32,827 nucleotides of DNA from Lingula anatina (taxonomy: Eukaryota; Brachiopoda; Lingulata; Lingulida; Lingulidae): positions 845,988-878,814 of the forward strand of contig NW_019775802.1 of NCBI RefSeq assembly GCF_001039355.2, read 5' to 3'. The notes under the pieces were generated by a model. That model had not been told where the DNA came from and did no database searches. It was given only the letters and a program-made list of their open reading frames with translations. The position numbers and the translations under genes were made by a program. This document shows, piece after piece, positions 12,201 through 23,300 of this stretch (position 1 is the stretch's first letter; the number at the start of each line of letters is the position of its first letter).

Positions 12201-12540
12201 AGAATACATGTATCAGGTACCTGTCATCCCAGTCGTCAGTGCCTCGGTGTCAGTAGTGGTGTGGGGCATACTAGCTGGGGCTGCCGTCTACGTCAGAAAC
12301 CGTAGAAAGCGCACTCCTGCTGCACAGGATAATCACTTCACGGTATCGGAACCCACACCAGAGACAGCCGCCTTAGACAGGCATGCACCTTACACGTCTT
12401 TGTCTGTGGAGGCGGTGGATTTCCAGTCGGGTGCCGCATCTAATGAAACCGATGGTTTTGCGCCTTATGTGGAAATGACGTCACCTCAATACGTAAATGC
12501 ACACATCAATTTTATTGACACAAGTGATTCTATACTGTAG
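3255..12540 (+). CDS. IgGFc-binding/TSP1/EGF-repeat type I membrane receptor, exon 7 split by a transposon
   Basis: Ten exons: 3255-3321, 3929-5209, 5437-5517, 5722-5769, 5984-6163, 6393-6515, 7311-7700 plus 9663-9677 (interrupted), 10142-10564, 11177-11539, 12203-12540. With the insertion removed they give 1102 residues. The ATG at 3255 has a good context (CTACCATGG) and is followed by a hydrophobic signal peptide (about 1-22). Next come an IgGFc-binding N-terminal-type domain (about 25-445, with SDHLVQQL..WGKEF and GTEFYVGF), two acidic loops (DEDCDGRVDEE, DDDGDGKADED; about 457-490), one TSP1 repeat (WGPWGSW..CSVTC; about 494-552), about nine EGF-like modules (553-990), one membrane span (about 996-1021) and an 81-residue tail. 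Family knowledge suggests adhesion, mucus or immune recognition at the cell surface; ligand unknown. There is no VWD domain, unlike vertebrate FCGBP. The acceptor of exon 3 could instead be 5451 (same frame, five residues fewer is not excluded). The allele as sequenced stops at 7732 inside the transposon, giving about 733 residues with no membrane anchor. Confidence 0.85.
6930..7220. repeat. Dispersed repeat with ACCTCCGC/GCGGAGGT ends in intron 6
   Basis: The block is bounded by ACCTCCGC (6930-6937) and its reverse complement GCGGAGGT (7192-7199), followed by a conserved-looking tail TCTGCGCTCTCAGAGTGC. It contains a GTTT microsatellite (about 6963-6990), the segment GACCGATTTTGATGAAATTT, and repeated ATCAAT units (about 7103-7150). 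I recognise this as the kind of repeat seen widely in animal genomes but cannot name the family. It is noncoding. Confidence 0.55.
7701..9660. mobile_element. Pogo-like (Tc1/mariner superfamily) DNA transposon, internally deleted
   Basis: The element is 1960 bp, with 24-bp terminal inverted repeats beginning GGGGAGAGCGGGGT and differing at one position. It is flanked on both sides by TA, the target duplication expected of Tc1/mariner/pogo elements. The motif GTTGGAAC/GTTCCAAC recurs near both ends, perhaps as subterminal transposase sites. Inside is only the C-terminal part of a pogo-type transposase; the CENP-B-like DNA-binding and DDE catalytic regions are not recognisable, so it should be non-autonomous. 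It sits in the sense orientation within an EGF exon of the receptor gene. Confidence 0.85.
8613..9111 (+). pseudogene. Remnant of pogo-type transposase C-terminus with PHD-like zinc finger
   Basis: An open stretch (8613-8882) reads through a basic, Lys-rich segment with IIRPFPKA and AVLTDTPE, a pattern I associate with the region after the DDE domain in pogo/Tigger-like transposases. After a TAG at 8883-8885 the same frame resumes: an acidic patch (SDSESEEE), then zinc-ligand pairs CLVC, CIVC and HEDC. A second stop at 9059-9061 and a one-base frame change precede the last pair, CQNC. Together these make a PHD-type C4HC3 arrangement. The catalytic part is missing and the frame is broken, so it is not functional. 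Confidence 0.7.
10564..11176. other. Intron 8 of the receptor gene with a hairpin and direct repeat
   Basis: The intron starts GTAAGT after 10564 and ends TTTGCTAG before 11177. It holds an imperfect hairpin at 10964-11036 (arms CGATGTG...CTCAGTTTCAG and CTGAAACTGAG...CACATCG). It also has a 19-bp imperfect direct repeat, CGGACTCTGAGTCCCGTCA at 10841-10859 and a two-mismatch copy at 11035-11053. An open frame running from 10930 through exon 9 is intron read-through, not a separate gene. Confidence 0.6.
11540..12202 (+). other. Intron 9 with a likely GC donor (GC-AG intron)
   Basis: Exon 9 must end in phase 1 to join exon 12203. The only well-placed donor is GAAG followed by GCAAGT at 11540, the typical context of the rare GC-AG intron class. 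A GT donor at 11581 would leave the wrong phase. The acceptor is TTCATTTTAG at 12202. Confidence 0.6.
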
Positions 12541-13155
12541 TTAGGTTGACTTTTGAATTTTAAATGTATAGAAAATTGTTATGTAGACGACATGGGCCTT
12601 CCGACAAACGCTCAGAATTTTCTTAATCTACATGTACGTACTTTCGTAGGGTTGATTGTTTGAAAGACTGAAGAAAACTATCAGTCAAAATTATTCCATT
12701 GCTTTGGTGCATATATATCATAAAAGCCCGTTCACTATTAAAATTGTTAGAGAGAGGGAGAGAGAACATCGTGAAAGGATGTCACTTCCGTGTTATTACT
12801 TACTCGTACTGTCGTGCTTGCGTAATATTGTTTAAACATATACTTGACAAATGGCAGCGGTCGGCAACAGTCCTCGTTTTTATGTGGTCCAATGTCAGAT
12901 TTTGGACTTAAATAAGAGCCTACTACGTTGCGTTTCACAAAGAATCTGACGCCTGTTTTTATTTCATTTATTTTATTAGCCCCTTTAGCATGTTGAAATT
13001 GTCTTGAGGAAGCCTTCAACTCTCAGAGGTGAAAGTAGTCTATTTGTACAAGTCAGGTACATGGGTTGTTGGCCAATAATTTTTAGGTTCTTTGACCAAT
13101 ATTGCAATGTGGACAATATTTGTTACATGTGAATCTTTAATTACTTTAATGACTG

Positions 13156-13161
13156 AATAAA
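13156..13161 (+). terminator. Candidate polyadenylation signal of the receptor gene
   Basis: AATAAA lies 616 bases after the stop codon at 12540, in A+T-rich sequence followed by a T-rich stretch. It is the best-placed canonical hexamer for this transcript. Confidence 0.4.
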
Positions 13162-13353
13162 TTCTTTTCTTATTTTGGGTACAAATTGGCTTTCCGATTT
13201 GGGCAGTTTAAACTTAGTCAAAGAACTAAAGGTTTGTGAAGCAGGCCTCTCTGGTTATCTAACACTTTCAGCACTAATGAAACTCCTGGCGCATGGAAAC
13301 AAAACATGATAACGTGTTATAACAAGATCCTCTGCAACTCCCAACATTACAAT

Positions 13354-13359
13354 TTTATT
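13354..13359 (-). terminator. Candidate polyadenylation signal of the F-box gene
   Basis: The plus strand reads TTTATT, so AATAAA on the minus strand, about 700 bases after the stop codon at 14056. If used, the two convergent transcripts would end within about 200 bases of each other. Confidence 0.35.
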
Positions 13360-14055
13360 CCCAAAACGAAAGAAGAAACATTACTATATGGAAGACCTCA
13401 GAGATCAAAAAGCGAGAAAGAAACAATTATCAAAAGTGTCATGACAGTAAGCTACAGGTATGCTGTGCACTTATATAATAGTCATAATAAGTAAAACAAT
13501 TCAGAATTTGAGAGCTATGTACATTTTAATATATCTAATGTTGACCAACTTATCAGCATGGATTGGGGCAGAGGGGGGGGGGGGTTGGGTGCTCACTGCT
13601 TTGTCCCAATTATTCTAGTAACTTGTGGTCAATGAAAGTAAATATAGTAATACAGATAATAATATTCAGACAAAAATACTCCAATGGCCCAAAGAGATTG
13701 AACACATTATGGCACAGGTTTTGAATATTTTAGATATAAAAAATTGGGTGCTCATATAAAAACATAAAAAACAAATACAAAAACTTGTATAATTGTGGTA
13801 AATCATAAATCACGAAACTGATGAGAATACTTTCCAAGTAAAATCAAGTATATCTCACAAAGTGACCTATATATCATCAAACTTTCTCTTGCCACTGGAC
13901 ATACTGCAAAATTGGCATAGAACTGTATTTTGAGAAACTGTGAGCAGGAAGACAAATGACAAGTGTTTCATTTTAAATGTGTGCGCAATAACATGACTAT
14001 GTATCCATTGCATTCAACAATCCTCTTGAGGCAAATTTCAACAAATGCTGCTGTC

Positions 14056-15390
14056 TTAAATCTTCAACTTTTCAAACTCCTTATCAGTAAGAAGTTTCCA
14101 AGGATATCCCATGCACCTGGAAATTTCCTTCTGCAACAGTTCATATGACTGAGATTTCTTTTTCAAATCGGCATAATGCTCATCAGACCATTCAAGAGTT
14201 TTCGGCCAATCAGTTTTCTTGAGAACTGCATTCTGCCGGACATAGAGCTTTTGCAACTTCTTTGCCTGTGAAGCCACCAGGAGCAGCGTCATGGATGAGA
14301 TCCTCTCCCGAATTATGAGCACCCTCAGTTCAGGGCACTGTCTGACCAGCATCAGCACAAGGCCATCGCAGCGTTCGTGGAAGGATCTGGAGCCATGAGT
14401 TCTGGGCAGCCCCTTCTGGGCGTATAACCTCAATGTTTTTCGGTAATGGTCTGTGATCATCATGACTGCATCTGGGGTCATTTTCAGATATGGTGAATCA
14501 TAGACGATGGAGGTCACGGGTGCGCGAGGTTGGAAAAGGATTTCCTCGCGCGTCCCACCACGTGCCTCAAGTCGCACCTGCAGGCGAGGAGACATCTGCT
14601 TGACCTCAAACCAAGTCTGGCTGTTTATGGGGGCCACACCATCTGTATGCCTGTCTTGTACAATATGAATGTCTGTCAGAGAAGTGCTGGCCAGCATGGC
14701 TATCACATCACTACTCAGGTGCTGTGGACTGATGATAAGCTTCTGTAAAGACATGAACATCCCTGCATAAAACATTGGGTATGATCCTTTGGTGCAATTC
14801 ACTATTTCCAGAACCTTCAGAGTCTCTGCACAGTTTTCAAGAACGCTTTCTAAGAGCCCTGGCGCCTCTTTTTTGTCTAGTAGTAATTGATTCAGGGTCA
14901 ATTCTTCCAGATTTTTCATGTTACCCAGCAACCTTTTCAACTCTTCTAGAATCTTCCCTCCAGTTCCGTGCACAGTTATGCCTGAGAAACCGCGGTTTTC
15001 ACAACCGAAGTTAAAATGAAAGCCATGGAGAAGTGGCATAGGATACTCCTCATAGAACTCCAAAAATGCTGACAACACTGTCATGAAGGCATACAAATTG
15101 TAATAGTCTGATATGGGTTTGATAGTTATCTTTTTGAAAAATTCCCCAACTCTATCCAAACACATCTTGGCTTTGTACTGGCTGAGGGTGTACATGTAGG
15201 AATTGCGATATGGGCGCATGCGTCTTCTTGTGAGGGTTCTCTCTCCCAGTACAAAATGCTCCCATACTTTAGATGAATAAAAGAGGTCATACCAATGGCG
15301 ACAGACCATGGAGCAATAGTAGCGCTGTTTGTATGTCAGTTTGGAGTATACCTCCTCCAGTAGGACATCTGGTAGCTCTGACCAGCACAT
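14056..15390 (-). CDS. F-box/leucine-rich-type protein of the FBXL3/FBXO33/FBXO39 kind
   Basis: This single coding exon gives 444 residues. An N-terminal F-box (about 1-43) opens MCWSELPDVLLEEVYSKL and continues with CSMVCRHWYDLF and a KVW near its end, the usual Skp1-binding pattern. The rest is leucine-rich (LEELTLNQLLL, LQKLIISPQHLSSDVIAML, LRVLIIRERISS) and ends EISRCMGYPWKLL. Its layout most resembles vertebrate FBXL3/FBXL21, which target cryptochromes, but I cannot choose between FBXL3, FBXO33 and FBXO39 relatives. Inferred role: substrate receptor of an SCF ubiquitin ligase. I chose the ATG at 15390 because a good minus-strand acceptor (TTGATATTCTCAG) ends at 15408, so the more upstream ATG at 15423 would be intronic. 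A 5' noncoding exon probably ends at 17002. Confidence 0.8.
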   Translation of the reverse strand: MCWSELPDVLLEEVYSKLTYKQRYYCSMVCRHWYDLFYSSKVWEHFVLGERTLTRRRMRPYRNSYMYTLSQYKAKMCLDRVGEFFKKITIKPISDYYNLYAFMTVLSAFLEFYEEYPMPLLHGFHFNFGCENRGFSGITVHGTGGKILEELKRLLGNMKNLEELTLNQLLLDKKEAPGLLESVLENCAETLKVLEIVNCTKGSYPMFYAGMFMSLQKLIISPQHLSSDVIAMLASTSLTDIHIVQDRHTDGVAPINSQTWFEVKQMSPRLQVRLEARGGTREEILFQPRAPVTSIVYDSPYLKMTPDAVMMITDHYRKTLRLYAQKGLPRTHGSRSFHERCDGLVLMLVRQCPELRVLIIRERISSMTLLLVASQAKKLQKLYVRQNAVLKKTDWPKTLEWSDEHYADLKKKSQSYELLQKEISRCMGYPWKLLTDKEFEKLKI

Positions 15391-17366
15391 CTTCTCGTAT
15401 TCTTCACCTGAGAATATCAACATGAAATAAAGAGCTGTTGAAACTGTTACATGCTCAGTATGTTATAATGAGAATTATGATTTTTTTTAAAAAAAGTGTC
15501 CAGATCAATTTTAATGGTATGGTTTCTGTGGAAACAAGTAAAAAAACTTAACAGTTATCCATTAAAACATTAACATGTGTCTTTTATATCAATGGTAAAA
15601 GTGACTTCCCTTTCTTTCTTATTTTGTAGAAACAACTCAAATAAATATCAACAGTAATTTGTTGAACACTTTGCGTTATCACTACAAATTGTGATGTCCA
15701 TATTTTCTTCCCTTTGGAAATAACTTCAAGTCACAAACAATTTCATGCACACTGTTATTCATAAACATATGTGCAACTATCATTCTAGAAGTGTGAGCAA
15801 TGTTATCTTGAACTTTATACCTGGACACAGAACTGTTCTGCTGGCATTGATTCAGTTATCTAATAGGCACACTGCTTGCCTTCTGTACAAAACTCCACAC
15901 ACTCAGGTATACAAGATAGGTTATAAAAACTTTCCCCAAGTTATTATTTGAATCATATTGCTCTTGGGTGATTTCTTGTATTGATTTTTTACCATATAAA
16001 CAATCCATATTTCAGAAAATATTTTTGAGGTTGTTTCAGTGGTTATGGCAAATTTTGGATCAAAGTTTCAGGACCACAAAAACAGTTATCATACAAGTTG
16101 ATCATCAACTTTATTCAATTTTCATTGCGTGAAAAATACACTGATGAACATACTAGTAACTACAATGACTGTTTCTACTTTTTGTTAGCAAATTCTTTTT
16201 AACACCTCAATCAAACATTACAACATTTTCCTAGACAGATGTTTTAGATGAGCTTTACAGTAAGGCCGCATTCTGATACAGGTGTTTTTAGAAGGTGTGG
16301 AACATTTGACACACCGCAGGAACTGTATTAAGATACAACCAAGTCAAATGTGTTTATCATAAGTACATGTAAAGCAATCTAATTAGGGAGAATCGGCCTT
16401 TACAATCAAACATCAGGTAACATGTTAAGACACTGATGCACATTAACTGTTTCTCACTAACCTGTATGATGTGTCTTTCTCGGATAACAGTACACATCAA
16501 ATGTGTCTCTTTCAAAGCTATGCTTCTGTTTCTAATTAAATTCTATGCAAGAAACAGCTTGCAACTTCCTACTGGGTATGTCTTCTCATAAAATACAATG
16601 AAGATCATATATCTCCATATGATTCTGTACACCCAAAATTGTAAACAGAATTGTATATAGTTTATGCATGGCACTGCAGTAATTTGCATCAACCTTTTGC
16701 TTTGTACCTTGCTTTGTTTATCTGAAGGGAGCTTTCTTTAATATAGAGTGATTACTGCGCAGTAGCTGACTCTGTGCAAGGGCTCCCGAAGGGCAGCTAT
16801 AAATAAACCAATGAATACATAACCGTCATATAGAGCTATAGAACAGATTCCGCACAGCCTTGTACCTGGACTGTACAGCTAAAATAAATGTGAATAGTAA
16901 GTATAAGTACCATGCAGTCTGCCGACGATAGTACTGCTGGTAGTTTTGTGGTTAATTAAGCTACCAAATCTTACCCTGCTGCACCACCTCCACTGACTTA
17001 CCTATTTATTCATCTTGACTGAACTTTTTTTCTGTTATGAGTAACCGATCAGTGGTTTTATTTGCCAGTCCCAACTTTTTGCAGATCGTCGTTTTTTTGT
17101 CAATGCAGAATCGCTGCGATTATACCCCTTTTCCCATTAGCGATTTAGTTGCAACGCCGATGAAAATAACACCATCATCTATCAGTGAACTAAAGCAGAA
17201 TGATCCGTGGGCAACCACATTATGTTGCGGGCCATCTCTTCGGTGAGAAGTAAGTACAACTCCCTTGCCTTCGCTTGTTTTCTTAGCGTTATCGACAACA
17301 AGTTATTCTCCTTTCTAGTCACGCCCATCTACACCAGAGGGCAGCATTGTAGTGGAAGCATTGAAG
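15391..17366. other. 5' region between the F-box gene and SELENOI
   Basis: For the F-box gene this is its 5' intron: acceptor at 15408 and a candidate donor GTAAGT at 17001-16996 (minus). That would make a noncoding exon ending at 17002, whose short ATG frame meets a TAG at once. For SELENOI the right side is its promoter and 5' UTR. A 69-codon open frame at 17037-17246 (+) could be an upstream ORF if transcription starts that far left; it has no recognisable domain. The two genes are thus probably driven from a shared stretch near 17.0-17.3 kb. Confidence 0.45.
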
Positions 17367-20300
17367 ATGTTCTGGCAGAATTACCTCTCGGATGAAATCA
17401 TTGCTGGGTTTGACAGATATAAAGTGAGTAAATTACGAAATTTAGTATATCGTAGTCTTATGACTGCTTAGATCGCTATTCTGGATCCAAAATCATTGAT
17501 GAAATTTGACTTGGGACAGTCAGTATCCTGCCGCCGCTGTTGCCGTTGGAATGCCGCCGCGATCGCGTGGTGGGTTTTTGTCTGTTGGATATAGCTGTGG
17601 AACTGTTTACCAAACCCTAGGTTTGTTGATAAGGGTATCGATTGTAAGCAAACAAGCTACACTGCAGCTCAGTTGTGATAAGTATATAAAAGTATATTTG
17701 GATCAATCTTGTCTATAATTCACTATCACAGGCTATAATTTACTGCAGGCTTTAATTTGGTTCCCCACTGGACATTAGATTTGCTTTCATTTAAGTGGCT
17801 TCTCTAATTGTTATCATGATCAAGCCCATTTATGAATGAAGAAATCAGGCTTGGCTGCTGTTTTGATCAGTTCTGTATCTGTATCTGTTCATGTACGTCT
17901 AGAGACACCAATACTGGTATAAAGTAGACGGATAGAATAGAGCGCATGGGAAACTTAGGCTTCGTTCACATGCAATGTCTATTTTCTAAATTCTATTTTC
18001 TATTCGCGCTATCTTATCTTATGATAGCGCTATAAGTTACTTATAGTAACTTATAGTAACTGGCTCGCGCTGCCAGTAATTACGCGGCGGGATATTCAGG
18101 GCACAGACCGTGATCATAAGATAGCGCGAATAGAAAATAGAATTTAGAAAATAGACATTGCATTTGAACGAAGCCTTAGTCAAATAGTAGTCCTGATCTA
18201 AAGCTTTCAACAGTTTCAACGTTTACTTGTTGGTCACTGAGTCCATTCCAATCGGAAACTGTTCTGACAAAGAAAGAGTTTAATGAATCCAAAGACTACA
18301 TACAAGTAAAGCAGGCCCTTAGCCAACAATTTCAAAGAAAGGGAGGGGTCTCTTTTTCTGAAAAAAATGGCCTTTCACTGTGAAACCGTTCCTAGATCAA
18401 TTTTGTCTAGAGCAGACATTTTAGACATTTTCCGTCTAAAAGAGTGGGGTGTTTGAGTCCCCTTAACCAATTAATCAAATTTGATAAACATCTATAAATA
18501 GAGCTTATTGGTTGTTTTTTAAAATAACAGCTATGCTTTTCTTAGCTACACATAACAGGGTGCCCACTTCAACTTTTTTAAACCATTCACAGATTTCTGC
18601 ACGAAAACTCAAGTGTCAGATTCCACCAATCATTCAATACCAAGAGATTGTTAAGTGTTTTACTGAGCTTGTAGACAATGGTATACAGGCTGAGCCAGCC
18701 TTGCTATGCTTGTGACAGTATGGGTTTGCCCAATGTCAGTTCCATGATGAAGCCTATGGCATTTCATATGCTCATATGCATGTCTCTTGAGTCAGTGTGT
18801 TCTTTTTGTCTATTTTCTATTTTCAGTAGCAGTTTTCTTGCTTTTTGGATCTGACACTGAGTTGATTTATCTTTTAAGTTTTACATATGACAGAATGACC
18901 TTAAAAGTGGTAGAGTTTTTAAGAGTATAGAAGCAGTAAATAATATAATGTTTGACCCACCCTAGAAACAGTTACTAGTTTCACAAGGACTTGGAGTATT
19001 TTAACAACATTCTTCTTTTTATGTCCATATTTCTCCTTACTAGAAATGGAAAACCTCCATTCCCAGTATCCTTTCTTCTTGAATACTGTAACATTACTTA
19101 CCTACATGTACATACTCATACTTTCAATACCTCCTTAATATTACGAGCCATTTGCCTCATACAATGTGTACCTGCATGATGAAGCATTGAAAAAAATTAA
19201 GTCATTTGACTCATTTGATACAACCTATTATATACCATAATTGCATAGTACTCATTTTGATTTGAGGCTGCTAACAGTGTATAGTACAAAAGCTCATACC
19301 ATATCTGCCTTTAAAAGCCAAACCTGATAATACTTGCCTGACAATATTATATTCCTCCATTTAGAGGGATGGTAACAGTGTATTGTATGTAAAGATGCAG
19401 TGACATATCAGGCTATATTTTGTCCTGTGATCAGGTAGCTAATAGTGAGAAGGGGCTTTGACATCAGTTTTTTATTGTGTAGGCTAAACAGCGGGCAGTT
19501 TACCCATGTGGCACCATCACCTGTGAATTTGAAAAATCTCCTTTGTATATATAAATTCCATTGGGGAAACATGAGACTCTCTTTGAAGTGTTATTGCTTT
19601 CTTTGTAATGTTATATGTATAGGCCACTTATGGTTCATAGGACATCCCTATTAAAATTGTCCAAAAATAGTTATCTATATGTAAAGATGTAGCCAATAAT
19701 GAAATTATATTATTATTTTCATTTTATTAATAATAATAAAATGAAAATAAAAGTAGGTTGGACTGAGAAATTGAAAGGAAAAAAAGTGATCCAAGGGCTT
19801 TAACTGAAAGCAGTGTGTTGTTCATCTGATGTTGAAATACATGTAAGTTGAATTAGCTAGTGGTTTAGGATACAGATAGGAGGAAGATTGCTGATATCTA
19901 CACATGAACTCTGTGACTTTACAGCTGGAGTTGTTGCAGCATTTCTATACAGCTTATCGGTAGTGTTGCAGATAATGTTATGTTCTCACCTGCTTGTCCC
20001 TTGTGCTAAATCAGTACCTTCTTATCTCACCTGGGAAATGGGCTGAAATTACTACTTGATTTACTTTTATATTGTCCACTCACTGTTTTAACATTTAAAA
20101 ATGCACTTATTTTGACAAATTGATTTCCATAAAAATGTTTTGTTGATTTGTTAGACAAGTAAAATCAAGTGTTTATTAAATATATATATATATATATATT
20201 CTGTTTCCATCTAAAATTCCATTGAGGTTATTTGAGCATTTTAATTTTATTTATAATTTTTGCATGTAGGACAAGAAACTACTAATTCATGTAGGGCAAG

Positions 20301-23300
20301 AAACTAATGATCTTGTATATATTTTCAGTACAATGCAGTTGACACTAATCCTATTAGTAATTACTTCAGTCACCCATTTTGGAATTGGGTTGTAAAGGTA
20401 AGGTTCAGTTAGAGATGTAAATGTGAGAATAACAGTGAACTTACTGTTACACAGCTGTTGATGTAAGTTGGAAACTTCTATAACATATGCATATTGTTTG
20501 CATTTTATCAGGCTAAGGTGATGCATTTTTTTGTCCCCCTTATTACACATAATATATTTTTTTAATAACGTCCATATGCAACTTTGAAAATGATGACTAT
20601 TGCTATTTTTTTTACTTGTCTTTTTCAGCATCTCATACCAAGATGGCTGGCTCCAAATTTGATGACATTACTTGGTTATCTCTTCTTCCTACTGAATGTG
20701 GCAGTAATGGCATATTACGACCCACATTTTTATGCTTCCAGCAGGGATCACCCTGATAATCCCCCAGTGCCTGACTGGGTGTGGTTGTTTTGTGCTATGT
20801 GTATCTTCCTGTCATACACACTAGGTAAGACTGGCTTCCCACTTGCCTTCAGGGTGTGGATAGCCTGAGCTATATTTATTACCCTGTTGAATGCATTAGG
20901 TATGGTGGCCCACATTCTCCACTGACTGGTTGTGGATTGTCTAAGATATACATATTTTATTTTAACATGCATTTAGAGTAAGGCATGACTGTCTCCTAAC
21001 AACAGCATAAGACCTAAGGATATCAGCTTAAAAAGAATTATTTCTGTGTCAAAATACTAAAGTACATCTGAACATAAAATTTACAAGTGTAAATTAGTGC
21101 TTAAGCATAGCTTTATGATAAGAACACTATCAGTATGTACAGTGATTCTTAGATCTTTTCGATGATGCGATCTTTTCGATATTTTTAATACCTAATACAA
21201 GTACCTAATACAAGTAGGTAAAAGTGTGGTCTTGCCTTTAGTTGTCATTCTAATATTCAGAGCTCTTTCTGATTATTATGTTGCCTCTGTTTTTCAGATG
21301 GTTGTGATGGCAAACAAGCCAGGAGAACAGGTTCTAGTACTCCACTGGGAGAGCTGTTTGACCATGGCCTGGACAGCTCCATCACCCATGTCACACCTGT
21401 GGTCTTATACTCCATATTTGGGCAAGGGGAGTTTGGAATCTCTCCAATCAGAGTGTATTTTGCTATTTGGTGTGTGATGGCATGTTTCATCTTTTCCCAT
21501 TGGGAGAAATATAATACTGGAGTTTTGTATCTTCCCTGGGGATATGATATAGGACAGCTGGTAAGTAAGATTTAAGCATATTATTGTTCAATTAGACATC
21601 ACTGTAAAGCACTTGAGATAAAACTTGTATTGTAGCATGTGATAAGACACAGGTAGTTGTCTTTCGTTAAAAAAGAATAAGCCGTTATGAGTACCTCAAC
21701 TAAAAAATTGCCTTTCACTTTATTGTATTTTAACATACTTCAGTTGATATTCAAAATTTTTCGAGAAATGAATCTGAAAGGTATAATATAAGTGTTTAAT
21801 ATTCTCTTTTTCAGAGTATAATTTTGGCCATGACCATCACTTACTTCAGGACTTATTTATTCTGGAAATTTGCTATCACCATTCCATTTTTGAATAAAAC
21901 TTTAGACTCTGGAGACCTTGCAGAAATCAGTCTGTATGGTAGGTTAACCCTTACCTTTAACATCTTTACTAACTTCTGCATATAAAAAAAAATGTAAGTC
22001 TATAACTATTCTTGGTATATATTCATAAAAGAATACTAATACTGATAATTCTGATTACAGTAAAATGATTATCTTAAGTTTGTGATTTCTCTCCAATTCT
22101 AACTTCTGTATATCAAAAGACACCTAAGGCTTTAACTCTTCTTGGTACATATAAAAAATACTAATAGTGAATATTCTAATTGCAGTAAAATGTTTATCTA
22201 AAAGTTTGTGATTTCCCAAAAATTCTAGGTATGAATTGACATTATCTGAAATTATACGAGTTTAGTTATTGGAAATTTTAAAATTCAGAGATTGGCAACA
22301 AGATTACCCTTGCAACTTATTATTAGATAGGTAATTTGACAAGCCAGCTATTTTTGTTATAATATTAATTAAATGTATTTTTTTGTTCAGTTGGCTCTGG
22401 CATGTCCCTCCCCATATCGCTGTATAACATATACCGGTAAGTTGTCTATATATTATAGAAATAATTTAAAGCTTCTTGTTACTAAGTATGATGTTTGTAT
22501 AAAAATTCTAGCATTGAGTCAAGGTAAGTTCATTTTATCAAAAAAATTTATTATCCTTACTTGTTCCCAGTTATTTGCATACTCATTTTTCATTATATAT
22601 ATTTCAGTTCTTATCGGGACCAAACGGGTAAAATGCGTTCACTATGGGAGGCCAACCGTCCCTTAGTTTGTACCACTATTCTATTTGTAAGCTACACAGT
22701 GTGGATTTGGAACTCAAAGTGTGCTGTACTAGATAATAACCCTAGGATATTTCTGTGGACAGTAGGGACTTCTTTTTCATATTTTACGGTAAGTGGGGGT
22801 TGATGTATATCCTGAAATTCTGGTCTGGTGAACCAGCTTTTTGATTTTATAATCTGTATATGTGATGTTTATCAGACGCTGACTGTCAACAGGAAGTTAA
22901 CTGTAAATCTCAAGTACACATTCAGTCTTTCAGATTTAACAGCTCCAAATAAAGACCTTTGATATCAGTAATAAACCCACCTAACATTTATTATTGGTGC
23001 AGTTAACTTGAATCAAATGCCACTTACGTATAGACACAACAAGCATGCATGTATGCAGACATAGGGAAACTTTAGGTTTGACTGATCATGACCCCCTGAA
23101 AAACCAGAGGGCCGGCAAGATTTTTGATAATGCAGATCCTCTGGACAGGCAAGGTTTATGTGGAAAAACAATACACAAAAATGAATCATATGTAAACGTT
23201 GACTTACTGACCTGCACAGAATGGGGAGGCCCTGCAGACTTCTTAAAGTGAAGGTTCTCCAGACCTTCAGTACATCCAAGTTTTTTCCTACGTCTTATTT

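Larger units (their letters stand above)
12541..14055. other. Shared 3' region between two convergent genes
   Basis: This is the 3' UTR of the receptor gene, with a candidate AATAAA at 13156-13161. From the other side comes the 3' UTR of the F-box gene on the minus strand, with a candidate AATAAA at 13354-13359 (reads TTTATT on the plus strand). A G-run lies near 13573. Two open frames at 12699 and 13306 have no recognisable domain and I treat them as chance. Confidence 0.45.
17424..20328. other. Intron 1 of SELENOI
   Basis: This 2.9-kb intron runs from GTGAGT to TATTTTCAG. It contains a PIF/Harbinger-type MITE (17958-18175), a decayed copy of the GGCCCGTAG element (about 18314-18470), an A+T hairpin (19713-19750) and a TA microsatellite (about 20179-20199). 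Open frames here show no domain. Confidence 0.75.

Noticed and set aside
15391-15423. Upstream ATG at 15423 as the F-box protein start
   Set aside because: The sequence between it and 15408 ends in a good splice acceptor (TTGATATTCTCAG), so this ATG is probably intronic; the next in-frame ATG directly precedes the F-box.
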